From Clostridia bacterium (GTDB taxonomy: Bacteria > Bacillota_A > Clostridia > Christensenellales > Aristaeellaceae): DNA of 27,442 nucleotides. Below are positions 15,307 to 22,866 of this stretch, piece by piece; the first letter of the stretch is position 1; every line of letters starts with the position of its first letter. A program made the position numbers and the translations under genes. The notes below the pieces were generated by a model. It saw only the letters and a program-made list of their open reading frames with translations, was not told the origin of the DNA and made no database searches. The stretch covers positions 1 through 27,442 of the forward strand of contig JAFZQK010000081.1 of the NCBI GenBank assembly GCA_017620455.1, read 5' to 3'.

Positions 15307-16944
15307 ATGGACTGGCTGATGCTGTACTGGCTTCCCTGCCTGTGCATGGCCGCGGGGATGATCCTTTCCGCCCGGCGGTTGACCCATTATTTCCAGCTGG
15401 AAAGCTATCAGTTCCAGGGATATTTCAGGACCCTGCGCCGCCAGTGGAAGCGGGCGGTCCTGCCCTGCGCGCTGCTGGCGGCCGTATTTGCGGGGCTGTA
15501 CGCCGCGCTGGCGTACGGCGTCGCCGCGGCGCGGGAAGCGGACGGCGGAAGGGCGTGGACAGCGGGCCGGGTGCTGCTGGCGGCGCTGATCTGCGCGGCG
15601 TTCACAGGCGCGGGCTGGGCGATGCGGAAGCTGTCCATGGCCCGGCAGGAAAAGAAAAAGTTCGCCCTCACCGCCCGGATGAAGCGGCTGTACGGGGCGC
15701 TGGCGATCCTGCTGACGGCGCTGATCCTGATCCTGTTTTCCGCGGCGCGCAGGGAGACGGCGGGGATCTTCTTCGCCGCGTCCGCAGTGCTGCTGCCGCT
15801 GACCGTGGCCCTCGCCGGGGCGCTCATCTGGCCGGTGGAGCGGCTGATCTTTCATCTGTACTTCCGGGATGCGGAAAAGAAGATCCTGAAAAACGACCGA
15901 CTGATCCGCATCGGCATCACCGGCAGCTACGGCAAAACCAGCACCAAATTCATCCTGGCGGATCTACTTTCCCAGAAATACAACGTGCTGGCCACCCCGG
16001 CGTCCTTCAACACTCCCATGGGCGTCACCCGGATCATCCGGGAGCGGCTGACCCCCGCCCATCAGGTGTTCATCGGGGAAATGGGCGCCCGGCACGTGGG
16101 GGAGATCAGGGAGCTGAGCCGCCTGGTGCATCCCCAGATCGGCATCCTCACCGCCGTGGGGCCTCAGCACCTGGACACGTTCAGGACCCTGGAGCGCATC
16201 AAAAAGACCAAGTACGAGCTGATCGAGGCGCTGCCGGAGGACGGGCTTTCCGTTTTCCTGGACGACGGGGACATCGTGACGGGCCTGTACCAGCGCACGA
16301 AGAAGGCCCGGCTGCTGGCCGGGAAGGAAGGGGCGGACGCCTGGGCCACGGACGTGGCCGTATCCCCCCAGGGAAGCAGCTTTGCCCTGCACCTGAAGGG
16401 CTGGGAGCCCATCCCATGCCAGACCCAGCTGCTGGGCGAGCATAACATCCGCAATATCCTGCTGTGCGCCCTGGTGGCCAAATATCTGGGGCTCACGCCG
16501 GATCAGATCCGCCGGGGCATCCTGAACCTGAGGCCCGTGGAACACCGGCTGCAGCTGATGAAGACCGGGGGCGGCGTCACGGTGATCGACGACGCGTTCA
16601 ACACCAATCCCCGCTCCAGCAAGGAAGCGCTGAAAGTGCTCTCCTCCTTCCCGGGGCGGCACGTGATCGTGACCCCCGGCATGGTGGAGCTGGGGGCGGA
16701 CGAGGACAAATACAACGAAGATTTCGGGAAGGCCATGGCCAAGCACGTGGATATCGCCGTGCTGGTGGGCAGGCGGCATACCGCGCCCATCCGGAAGGGG
16801 ATGCTGGAGGCCGGCTTCCCGGAAAGCGCCATATTCACCGTGGGCAGCCTGCAGGAGGCGGTGGGCACCGTCAATTCCCTGATCCTGCCCGGGGATACCG
16901 TGATGTATGAGAACGATCTGCCCGATCATTACAGCGAGCAGTGA
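15307..16944 (+). CDS. Membrane-anchored MurF-like Mur ligase
   Basis: 545 aa. Residues 1-180 are hydrophobic, with about five membrane segments (near 4-21, 50-72, 86-107, 128-146, 151-177). A full Mur-ligase core follows: P-loop GITGSYGKTSTK (203-214), SFNTPMGV (233-240), EMGARHVGEI (258-267), GPQHLDTF (285-292), HN near 379, and a C-terminal domain with VIDDAFNTNPRSSKEAL (426-442) and TPGMVELGADEDKYN (456-470). These last blocks resemble MurF, which adds D-Ala-D-Ala to the cell-wall precursor. The usual MurF N-terminal domain, which holds the UDP-sugar part of the substrate, is replaced by the membrane region. Its partners downstream, Ddl and Alr, supply D-Ala-D-Ala. Either it is this organism's MurF or a second ligase for another acceptor; the window cannot decide. 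The ATG follows GGAGGCGGCGGAGCG. Confidence 0.85.
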   Translation: MDWLMLYWLPCLCMAAGMILSARRLTHYFQLESYQFQGYFRTLRRQWKRAVLPCALLAAVFAGLYAALAYGVAAAREADGGRAWTAGRVLLAALICAAFTGAGWAMRKLSMARQEKKKFALTARMKRLYGALAILLTALILILFSAARRETAGIFFAASAVLLPLTVALAGALIWPVERLIFHLYFRDAEKKILKNDRLIRIGITGSYGKTSTKFILADLLSQKYNVLATPASFNTPMGVTRIIRERLTPAHQVFIGEMGARHVGEIRELSRLVHPQIGILTAVGPQHLDTFRTLERIKKTKYELIEALPEDGLSVFLDDGDIVTGLYQRTKKARLLAGKEGADAWATDVAVSPQGSSFALHLKGWEPIPCQTQLLGEHNIRNILLCALVAKYLGLTPDQIRRGILNLRPVEHRLQLMKTGGGVTVIDDAFNTNPRSSKEALKVLSSFPGRHVIVTPGMVELGADEDKYNEDFGKAMAKHVDIAVLVGRRHTAPIRKGMLEAGFPESAIFTVGSLQEAVGTVNSLILPGDTVMYENDLPDHYSEQ

Positions 16945-16956
16945 AGGGAGGCAGCA

Positions 16957-18171
16957 ATGAGCAAGATTCAGCTGGGCGTCATCTTCGGCAGCCGCACCTG
17001 CGAGCACGAGGTGGCCATCATCAGCGCGGTGCAGCTGATGCGGAATGTGAACCGGGAAAAATACGACGTGATCCCCATCTATATCAGTCAGCGGGGCGAA
17101 TGGTATACCGGCGCGCCCCTGTTGGATATCCATACCTATACGCCTTTTGACCCCTTCGGCAAGGGCATCGTGCCGGTGCACCTGGACCTGACGGCGGGCA
17201 GCGGCGCGCTTTTGCATTACGTGCCCCCCAAAGGGCTGCTGGGCGGCGGCAGGGAAGAAGTGGTGGCCCGGCTGGATGTGGCGATCCCCGTGATGCACGG
17301 GCTGCACGGGGAGGACGGCTCTATGCAGGGCGTTCTGGAGCTGGCGGGCATCCCCTACAGCTCCACCGGCATCACCGGCTCCGCCGTGGGCATGGACAAG
17401 ATCGCCATGAAGCGGTTTTTCGCCGGCTGCGGCTTTCCCATCCTGCCGGACGTCGCGTTGACCCGCACCCAGTTCGAGCACGACACCGAGGCCGCCATGG
17501 ACCGGGTGGAAGAAAAGCTGCCTTATCCCGTATTCGTCAAGCCCGCGTGCCTGGGCTCCTCCATCGGCGTAAGCCGTGCGGACGACCGCAGGGCGCTGCG
17601 GGAGGCGCTGTCCCTGGCCTTTTCCTACGACCGGCGGGTGCTGGTGGAAAAGGGGCTGGACCGGCCCATCGAGGTGAACTGCTCCGTGCTGGGCTACGAC
17701 GGGGAAAGAAGAGCGTCGGTGCTGGAAATGCCCAACGCGGGAGAAGGGGGCATTCTGGATTTTTCGGAAAAGTATCTGGCCGGCAGCGGGAGCAGCAAGG
17801 GCATGGCCAGCCTCAAGCGCATCGTGCCCGCCCCCATCGGGGAGAAGCTGACGAAGGAGCTGCAGGAATTGTCCCTGCGTATTTTCGACGCCATGGACTG
17901 CAAGGGCGTGGTGCGCATCGACTATATGCTGGACCGGAACAGCGACGAGTATTACATCACCGAGATCAACACCATCCCCGGCTCCCTGGCCTATTACCTG
18001 TGGGCGGAAACGGATCTCAAATACGACGCGCTGATCGACGAAATGGTGGAATGCGCCTTCCGCGCCCAGCGGGAAAAGGAGCGCAATTCCTTCGCCTACG
18101 TTTCGGACATCCTTTCCGGCGTGCAGCTGGGCGGGAAAACCGGGAAAATGGGCGGAAAAATGAAGCTGTAA
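16957..18171 (+). CDS. ddl: D-alanine--D-alanine ligase family protein
   Basis: 404 aa ATP-grasp enzyme; longer than the usual 310-360. N-terminal GSRTCEHEVAIISA carries the catalytic Glu16. GEDGSMQGVLELAGIPYS leads to Ser142 (GSAVGMDK). The ATP-binding strand is YPVFVKPACLGSSIGVSR (190-207). The omega loop has Lys272-Tyr273 (EKYLAG), the form found in true D-Ala-D-Ala ligases, not in the vancomycin-resistance D-lactate ligases. The metal site is EINTIPGS (336-343). Two differences stand out: TCEH where most have S-x-E, and a loop after Tyr273 that is longer than usual. The C-terminus is a Gly-Lys-rich tail. The ATG follows GGGAGG, 12 bases after the Mur ligase stop. Function as Ddl is likely; whether it is the only Ddl is unknown. 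Confidence 0.9.
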   Translation: MSKIQLGVIFGSRTCEHEVAIISAVQLMRNVNREKYDVIPIYISQRGEWYTGAPLLDIHTYTPFDPFGKGIVPVHLDLTAGSGALLHYVPPKGLLGGGREEVVARLDVAIPVMHGLHGEDGSMQGVLELAGIPYSSTGITGSAVGMDKIAMKRFFAGCGFPILPDVALTRTQFEHDTEAAMDRVEEKLPYPVFVKPACLGSSIGVSRADDRRALREALSLAFSYDRRVLVEKGLDRPIEVNCSVLGYDGERRASVLEMPNAGEGGILDFSEKYLAGSGSSKGMASLKRIVPAPIGEKLTKELQELSLRIFDAMDCKGVVRIDYMLDRNSDEYYITEINTIPGSLAYYLWAETDLKYDALIDEMVECAFRAQREKERNSFAYVSDILSGVQLGGKTGKMGGKMKL

Positions 18172-18190
18172 CGGCCGGAAGGAGAAGCAG

Positions 18191-19306
18191 ATGCAGTATC
18201 GCGGTACCTACATCCGGGTGGACCTGAGCGCCATCGAGGAAAACACCAGGGCCCTGCGCGCGTCCATCGGGGATACGCCCCATATGCTGGCGGTGGTAAA
18301 AGCCAACGGCTACGGCCACGGGCTGGTGAAGGTGGCCCGGGCGGCGCTGGAGAGCGGCGTGGACTTTTTGGGCGTGGCGATCCCCGAGGAGGGCGAGGCC
18401 CTGCGCAGCGCCGGCATCGGCGCGCCCATCCTGGTGCTGGGCGCGGTGAACGGACGCGGCGCCCAGGCCAGCGTCCGCTTTTCCCTGACCCAGGCGGTGT
18501 TCGATGCCGAACGGGTGCGTTTTCTGGAAAAAGCGGCGGCGGAGATGGATACCGTCGCCCGGGTGCATATCAAGTGCGATACCGGCATGGGCCGCATCGG
18601 GGTCAGGACGGAAGCGGAGCTCAACGCCGTGCTGGAGGAAATCAGGCGTTCGCCCCATGTGCGCCTCACCGGGGCGTTCACCCACTTTGCCGACGCGGAC
18701 GGCGAGGGGGAGGAGTATTCCCTTTCCCAGATCCGAAAATTCGACCGGATGCGCGCCCTGCTGCCCCCGGGGATCATCTGCCATGCGGCGGCCAGCGCCG
18801 CGGCGGTGCGCTATCCCCAGGCCAGGTATCAGATGGTGCGGCAGGGGATCTCCCTGTACGGCTGCCCGCCCATCCCCACGGACATCCCCCTGCGCCCGGC
18901 CCTTTCCTGGCACACGGAGATCGCTTATGTGAAAACCGTGGAAAAGGGCGAATGCGTCAGCTACGGCTGCACCTTCCGGGCGGAAAGGGAGACCCGGGTG
19001 GCCACGCTGCCCGTGGGCTATGGCGACGGATACCACCGGGCGCTGTCCGGCAAGGCGCAGGTGCTGATCGGCGGAAAGCGCTGCCCGGTGATCGGCCGGG
19101 TGTGCATGGACCAGATCATGGCGGACGTGACCGACGTGCCGCCGGGGGATTGTCAGATCGGCGCCCCGGTGGTATTATTGGGAAGACAGGGCAAAGAGGA
19201 GATCCCGGCGGAGGAGATCGCCGCATGGGCCGGCACCATCAGCTATGAAATGCTGCTGGCTGCCACCGCCCGGGTGCCGATCCTTTATGTGGACGGAAAT
19301 GAATAA
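18191..19306 (+). CDS. alr: Alanine racemase
   Basis: 371 aa, the family's usual length. PLP enzyme that interconverts L- and D-alanine, the building block for the Ddl just upstream. Lys37 in AVVKANGYGHG binds PLP. K128 in HIKCDTGMGRIG is at the place of the carbamylated lysine. Catalytic Tyr258 is in VSYGCTF, followed by PVGYGDGYHR and CMDQIM (305-310). The ATG at 18191 follows GGAAGGAG and lies 19 bases after ddl. No signal peptide, so cytoplasmic. Confidence 0.96.
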   Translation: MQYRGTYIRVDLSAIEENTRALRASIGDTPHMLAVVKANGYGHGLVKVARAALESGVDFLGVAIPEEGEALRSAGIGAPILVLGAVNGRGAQASVRFSLTQAVFDAERVRFLEKAAAEMDTVARVHIKCDTGMGRIGVRTEAELNAVLEEIRRSPHVRLTGAFTHFADADGEGEEYSLSQIRKFDRMRALLPPGIICHAAASAAAVRYPQARYQMVRQGISLYGCPPIPTDIPLRPALSWHTEIAYVKTVEKGECVSYGCTFRAERETRVATLPVGYGDGYHRALSGKAQVLIGGKRCPVIGRVCMDQIMADVTDVPPGDCQIGAPVVLLGRQGKEEIPAEEIAAWAGTISYEMLLAATARVPILYVDGNE

Positions 19307-19330
19307 AGCGCGGAAAGAAAAAGGGTTGCG

Positions 19331-20134
19331 ATGGAAAAGAAAAACGGCAGAAAACAAAAAAAGCCCCTGGTGTACAAGCCGTATCTGAAGGGAAGCTGGA
19401 GCTGGAAAACGATCCTGCTCCGGGCACTACGTCTCCTGGGCTATTATGGGATGTTCGTGGTGGCGTTCCTGCTGATGGGGTTTGCGCTTCAGCTGGAAAC
19501 GCCGGTGCTGCGCTGGGGGGTGAACCTGTTCGTGACGGCGGTGTGCGTGCTGGTGGTATACGCTTCCGGCGCGTCCGACGGCGTGCGGGAAGTGGTGCAG
19601 GGCGAGATCGCCTGGGGACAGAAGGAAAAAGGAAAGCCCGTGGCCGCGGACGATCTGCGCAAATGTTACAATCCCGTCAAGGGCTATCTGGTGTTCGCCT
19701 GCGCGGCCGCGGTGCTGCTGGCGCTGGCGATCCCCCACGCCCTGACCGCCCAGAAGCAGGTCTATACCCTGCAGACGCTGCCCGAATGGGTGGAGGGATA
19801 CCGGGGGCATGAGGAGATCACGGCTCCTCTTTCCTATTATCAGCGGGAATATACCATCACCGCAGGCGCCGTCGTGCAGATCATCGTCCGGATGGCAATT
19901 TATCCCTTCGTCAGCGCCGCGGCGCTGGAAAGCAAGGACGCCATGCTGCTGGTGGACAGGCTGAGCCCCCTGCTGATCCTGCTGCCCGCCCTGGGCTATC
20001 CCGTGGGATACCTGACCGGGCCCCGGAAGCGCGCGGCGGTGCACGGGGATATTTCCGCCAATAACCGCCGCCGGATCCGCCGGGAAAGGAAGGCCCGGGA
20101 AGCGCGGAAAGAAAAAAGGAACGAGTTGATTTGA
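19331..20134 (+). CDS. Conserved membrane protein of unknown function
   Basis: 267 aa that I do not recognise. Both ends are strongly basic: KKNGRKQKK at 4-12, and RKRAAVHGDISANNRRRIRR running into an Arg/Lys-rich tail at 232-264. About four or five membrane segments lie between (near 30-51, 60-80, 117-137, 174-196, 206-229). A polar stretch at 138-172 connects the third and fourth. By the positive-inside rule both basic ends would be cytoplasmic, which favours four segments. The ATG at 19331 follows AAAGGG. It lies 24 bases after alr and 4 bases before rsmD, so it is within the operon. A link to envelope synthesis is only suggested by position. Confidence 0.8.
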   Translation: MEKKNGRKQKKPLVYKPYLKGSWSWKTILLRALRLLGYYGMFVVAFLLMGFALQLETPVLRWGVNLFVTAVCVLVVYASGASDGVREVVQGEIAWGQKEKGKPVAADDLRKCYNPVKGYLVFACAAAVLLALAIPHALTAQKQVYTLQTLPEWVEGYRGHEEITAPLSYYQREYTITAGAVVQIIVRMAIYPFVSAAALESKDAMLLVDRLSPLLILLPALGYPVGYLTGPRKRAAVHGDISANNRRRIRRERKAREARKEKRNELI

Positions 20135-20138
20135 CCGT

Positions 20139-20696
20139 ATGCGGATCATTGCGGGGGAGATGCGCTCCCGGCGTCTGAAAGCCCCGGCGGGGATGGACAC
20201 CCGCCCCACCGCGGACCGGGTGAAGGAAGCGCTGTTCAGCATCCTGGGGGCGCGGGTGTACGGCGCGAGGGTGCTGGACCTGTACGCCGGCAGCGGCGCT
20301 CTGGCCCTGGAGGCGCTGAGCAGGGGCGCGGAATACGCCGTGCTGTGCGACTGCGGCCGGGAGGCATGCCGGGTGATCCGGGAAAACATTGCGGACCTGG
20401 GATGCGAACAAAGGGCGCGCCTTATGCAGATGCGGGACACAGCGGCCCTGGAAGCGCTGAAAAAGAACGGGGACAGCTTCGATCTGATTTTCCTGGATCC
20501 GCCTTACCGCATGGATACCGCCCCGGTGTGCGCCGCCATCGCGGGGATGGGGCTGCTGCGGGCGGACGGCGTGATCGTGGCGGAGCACGGGCGGGAGACG
20601 CCCCCCGGCGTATCCGCGCCCCTTCAGCTTTTTGACCGCAGGCAGTACGGCGCGGCGGGGCTGAGTTTTTACCGCCAGAGGGAGGATGACCCATGA
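20139..20696 (+). CDS. rsmD: 16S rRNA (guanine-966-N2)-methyltransferase
   Basis: 185 aa SAM-dependent methyltransferase acting on the small ribosomal subunit. It opens MRIIAGEMRSRRLKAP with TRPTADRVKEALFSIL, as RsmD does. The SAM-binding motif is DLYAGSGALALEAL (47-60) and the catalytic motif LDPPY is at 119-123. The start codon is 4 bases after the previous stop with no strong binding site, suggesting coupling. Its stop overlaps the coaD ATG as ATGA, the very common rsmD-coaD pairing. Confidence 0.95.
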   Translation: MRIIAGEMRSRRLKAPAGMDTRPTADRVKEALFSILGARVYGARVLDLYAGSGALALEALSRGAEYAVLCDCGREACRVIRENIADLGCEQRARLMQMRDTAALEALKKNGDSFDLIFLDPPYRMDTAPVCAAIAGMGLLRADGVIVAEHGRETPPGVSAPLQLFDRRQYGAAGLSFYRQREDDP

Positions 20697-21199
20697 AGGA
20701 ATCTGTCTGCCTCTTTCCCGGCAGCTTCGATCCGGTGACCAACGGCCATATGGACGTGATCCGCCGGGCGGCGAAGATCTTCGACCGGGTGGTCGTAGGG
20801 GTGCTGCACAATCCGGACAAGCGGGGCCTGTTTTCCGTGGACCAGCGCGTGGCGATGCTGAAAAAGGCCTGCGCGGACATCCCCCAGGCCGAGGTGATCG
20901 CCTACGGCGGGCTGCTGGCGGATCTGACCCGGGAAAAAAATATCCGGGTGGTGATCCGGGGCGTCCGCGGAACGGGCGATCTGGAAAGCGAAACGGCCAT
21001 GGCCCGGATCAACGGGCAGCTGGACCCGGGGCTGGAAACGCTGTTTTTACCCGCGTCGCCGGGATGCGGGGAGATCAGCGCCAGCATGGTGCGTCAATTG
21101 GCGCAGTTCGGGGCGGACCTGAAACCGTATGTGCCCCGCGCTGTGCTGCGGGATATCAGAAAAATGTACGCGGAGACACGAAAAACTGGGGAGGAATGA
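20693..21199 (+). CDS. coaD: Phosphopantetheine adenylyltransferase
   Basis: 168 aa. Makes dephospho-CoA from 4'-phosphopantetheine and ATP. PGSFDPVTNGH (9-19) is the nucleotidyltransferase T/HxGH region, RGVRGTGDLESE (about 91-102) is the substrate-binding block, and ISASMVRQL is the KMSKS-like ATP motif. GGAGG precedes the ATG, which overlaps the rsmD stop. CoA made here feeds the acyl carrier protein encoded at 8409. Confidence 0.96.
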   Translation: MKESVCLFPGSFDPVTNGHMDVIRRAAKIFDRVVVGVLHNPDKRGLFSVDQRVAMLKKACADIPQAEVIAYGGLLADLTREKNIRVVIRGVRGTGDLESETAMARINGQLDPGLETLFLPASPGCGEISASMVRQLAQFGADLKPYVPRAVLRDIRKMYAETRKTGEE

Positions 21200-21201
21200 A
21201 C

Positions 21202-21846
21202 ATGTCGAACAAGGAACTGGGCGTATTTGATCTGCTGGACAGGCTGGAAATCATGGTGGACAACGCCAAAACCATCCCGCTGTACGGACGCATCGTGATG
21301 GACCGGGAGGAATGCAATTCCCTGATCCGCCGCATCCGGGACAGCATCCCCGCCGATCTGCAGTCGGCCAAAGAGCTTCTGAACATGGAAAGCCAGATCA
21401 TCAGCGACAGCCGCAAGCAGGCGGAAGGCACGCTGCGGGAAGCCAACGCCACCGCGCGGCAGACCATTGAAAACGCGGAATCCGCTGCGCGGCAGACCAT
21501 CGAAAGTGCCAACGCCAAGCTGTTCGAGGCCAACAACAGCGCCGATCTCACCATGAAAAACGCCGCCGATCAGGCCAACGCCATGGTGGCCGACGCTCAG
21601 GCCAGATCCAACGCCATCATTGCCGACGCCCAGACCCGCGCCCAGCAGCTGGTGGCGGACAGCGAGATCGTGGCCCGCGCCACGGCCCAGGCCCAGGATA
21701 TGCTGGATACCGCCCACCGGGAATGCGAAGCCTACGCCGCCCGGGCCCACGAGGAGGTCAACGCCCTGATGGACCATGCCGACGCGGCCCTGGCCCAGCA
21801 GATGGACGCCCTGCAGGCGCTGAGGCAGGATCTGAGCGGACAGTAA
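21202..21846 (+). CDS. Coiled-coil protein with 11-residue repeats, SepIVA-like
   Basis: 214 aa, predicted soluble. An N-terminal segment (1-65) contains FDLLDRLEIMVDNAKTIPLY and IRRIRDSIPADLQSAKELL. From residue 75 to 195 the chain divides into eleven units of exactly 11 residues, such as RQTIENAESAA, RQTIESANAKL, ADAQARSNAII and ADAQTRAQQLV. Such hendecads form a straight or right-handed coiled coil, as in the ATP synthase b subunit; clostridial homologues next to coaD are often labelled ATPase for this reason. From memory, the layout and parts of the sequence (the N-terminal block, and DTAH followed by ECxxY) resemble mycobacterial SepIVA, a septation/elongation factor of the DivIVA type. 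That link is inference. The ATG at 21202 lies 7 bases after GGGGAGG; the ATG at 21196 is too close to it. Confidence 0.85.
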   Translation: MSNKELGVFDLLDRLEIMVDNAKTIPLYGRIVMDREECNSLIRRIRDSIPADLQSAKELLNMESQIISDSRKQAEGTLREANATARQTIENAESAARQTIESANAKLFEANNSADLTMKNAADQANAMVADAQARSNAIIADAQTRAQQLVADSEIVARATAQAQDMLDTAHRECEAYAARAHEEVNALMDHADAALAQQMDALQALRQDLSGQ

Positions 21847-21894
21847 TGCCGCCGGCTTCCGGGCGGGGATCCCATAGGTTTTTCCGCCCGGCAT
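21846..21894 (+). other. Hairpin without T tract before the rpmH promoter
   Basis: CCGGGCGG (21859-21866) pairs with CCGCCCGG (21884-21891) around a 17-base loop; ATGCCG (21846-21851) and CGGCAT (21889-21894) offer a competing pairing. The bases after it are A-rich, not T-rich, so it is no classical terminator, though it marks the boundary between two transcription units. Confidence 0.4.
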
Positions 21895-21904
21895 AAAAAA
21901 TTGC

Positions 21905-21933
21905 TTGACACAGAGCAGCCTTATGGCTATACT
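21905..21933 (+). promoter_or_regulatory. Promoter of rpmH-rnpA-yidD-yidC-jag
   Basis: TTGACA (21905-21910), 17 bases, TATACT (21928-21933). A TATAAT five bases further on would need a 22-base spacer. The leader to rpmH is about 80 bases. Confidence 0.88.
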
Positions 21934-22018
21934 ATAATGGCTGTTTTGTGGTGCTATTGGCTCAAAACGCATCAATCCATGCCTCTGGCATGTGCAATAA
22001 AAAGGAGTTGTATCGGTT

Positions 22019-22153
22019 ATGAAACGTACTTATCAGCCCAAGAAGCGCCAGCGCAATAAGGTTCACGGCTTCCGTGCCCGCATGAGCACGAAAAACGGCC
22101 GCCGGGTGCTGTCCCGCCGCCGGAACCGCGGCCGGAAGGAACTGACGGTCTGA
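22019..22153 (+). CDS. rpmH: 50S ribosomal protein L34
   Basis: 44 aa, the normal size. It begins [20 protein letters not shown] and is almost wholly Arg/Lys-rich, containing [15 protein letters not shown]. The ATG at 22019 follows AAAGGAG. First gene of the classic rpmH-rnpA-yidD-yidC-jag block. Confidence 0.98.
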   Translation: MKRTYQPKKRQRNKVHGFRARMSTKNGRRVLSRRRNRGRKELTV

Positions 22154-22188
22154 CCGGTCGTCGCCCCGGTATTTCTTGCCTGGCTTAG

Positions 22189-22236
22189 CCCGCCCCCGAC
22201 GCTTGCCAACGCGCATGGACCCGTGGGGCGGGTTTT
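22189..22236 (+). terminator. Partial terminator/attenuator between rpmH and rnpA
   Basis: CCCGCCCC (22189-22196) pairs with GGGGCGGG (22225-22232) and is followed by TTTT. The loop is long (28 bases). Such a structure would let rpmH be made in excess over rnpA while allowing read-through. Confidence 0.5.
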
Positions 22237-22270
22237 GCTGTAAAGGCGGGAAAGAAAAGAGGAAAGCGGC

Positions 22271-22609
22271 ATGGAAAAGCAGCACCGGCTACGGAAAAAC
22301 GGGCAGTTCCGCTACGTCTACAAAAAAGGCAAAGGGGCGGCCTGCCGGGAAATGTCGGTGGGATTCGTGAAAGGGCCCAGGCTGCTGGCCGGGTTTGCGG
22401 TGAGCAAGAAGATCGGCAACGCGGTCACGCGGAACCTGGTCAAGCGCCGGCTCAGGGAAGCGTTCCGGGCGGAAATGCCGTTTCTCAAAAGCGGGCTGTA
22501 CGTGGTGACGGCCCGGGAAGCGGCCGCCCAGGCCGATTTTTCCAGGCTGAGCGCCTCGCTGAAATATCTGCTGAAAAAGCAGGGCCTGTATCGGGAAGAA
22601 ACGGCATGA
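22271..22609 (+). CDS. rnpA: Ribonuclease P protein component
   Basis: 112 aa basic protein that binds the RNase P RNA and helps mature tRNA 5' ends. It starts [20 protein letters not shown]. The signature is [20 protein letters not shown] (45-64), with the RNR box. The ATG at 22271 follows GAGG. Its end overlaps yidD by the ATGA arrangement. Confidence 0.96.
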   Translation: MEKQHRLRKNGQFRYVYKKGKGAACREMSVGFVKGPRLLAGFAVSKKIGNAVTRNLVKRRLREAFRAEMPFLKSGLYVVTAREAAAQADFSRLSASLKYLLKKQGLYREETA

Positions 22610-22866
22610 AGCATATCCTGCTTGCCCTGATCGGGTTTTACCGCCGGCGCATCAGCCCCATGACGCGGCCCAGCTGCCGCTTCGTGCCCACGTGCTCCGA
22701 GTATGCCCAAACGGCGATCCGGCGCTTCGGCGCCGTCCGGGGCACGGCCCTGGCCGTGCGGCGCATCGCCCGGTGCCATCCCGGATGCCCGGGGGGTTAC
22801 GATCCCGTGCCGGAGGGGCCCAGCACCATCGTGAGGAGGGACGAAAACAATTGTTCGCAGCGATAG
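22606..22866 (+). CDS. yidD: Membrane protein insertion efficiency factor YidD
   Basis: 86 aa. Small membrane-associated protein that aids YidC-dependent insertion. An N-terminal amphipathic helix ([14 protein letters not shown]) is followed by the family core [19 protein letters not shown] and then [14 protein letters not shown]. The start overlaps rnpA and the end overlaps yidC by 16 bases, so the three are translationally linked. Confidence 0.95.
   Translation: MKHILLALIGFYRRRISPMTRPSCRFVPTCSEYAQTAIRRFGAVRGTALAVRRIARCHPGCPGGYDPVPEGPSTIVRRDENNCSQR

Noticed and set aside
21846..21894. Terminator after the coiled-coil gene
   Set aside because: The hairpin is good but is followed by an A run, not T residues, so it is listed only as a hairpin.
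22692..22850. N-terminal extension of yidC
   Set aside because: It overlaps yidD, and a TTG with GGAGGG at the right distance begins a normal YidC N-terminus at 22851.
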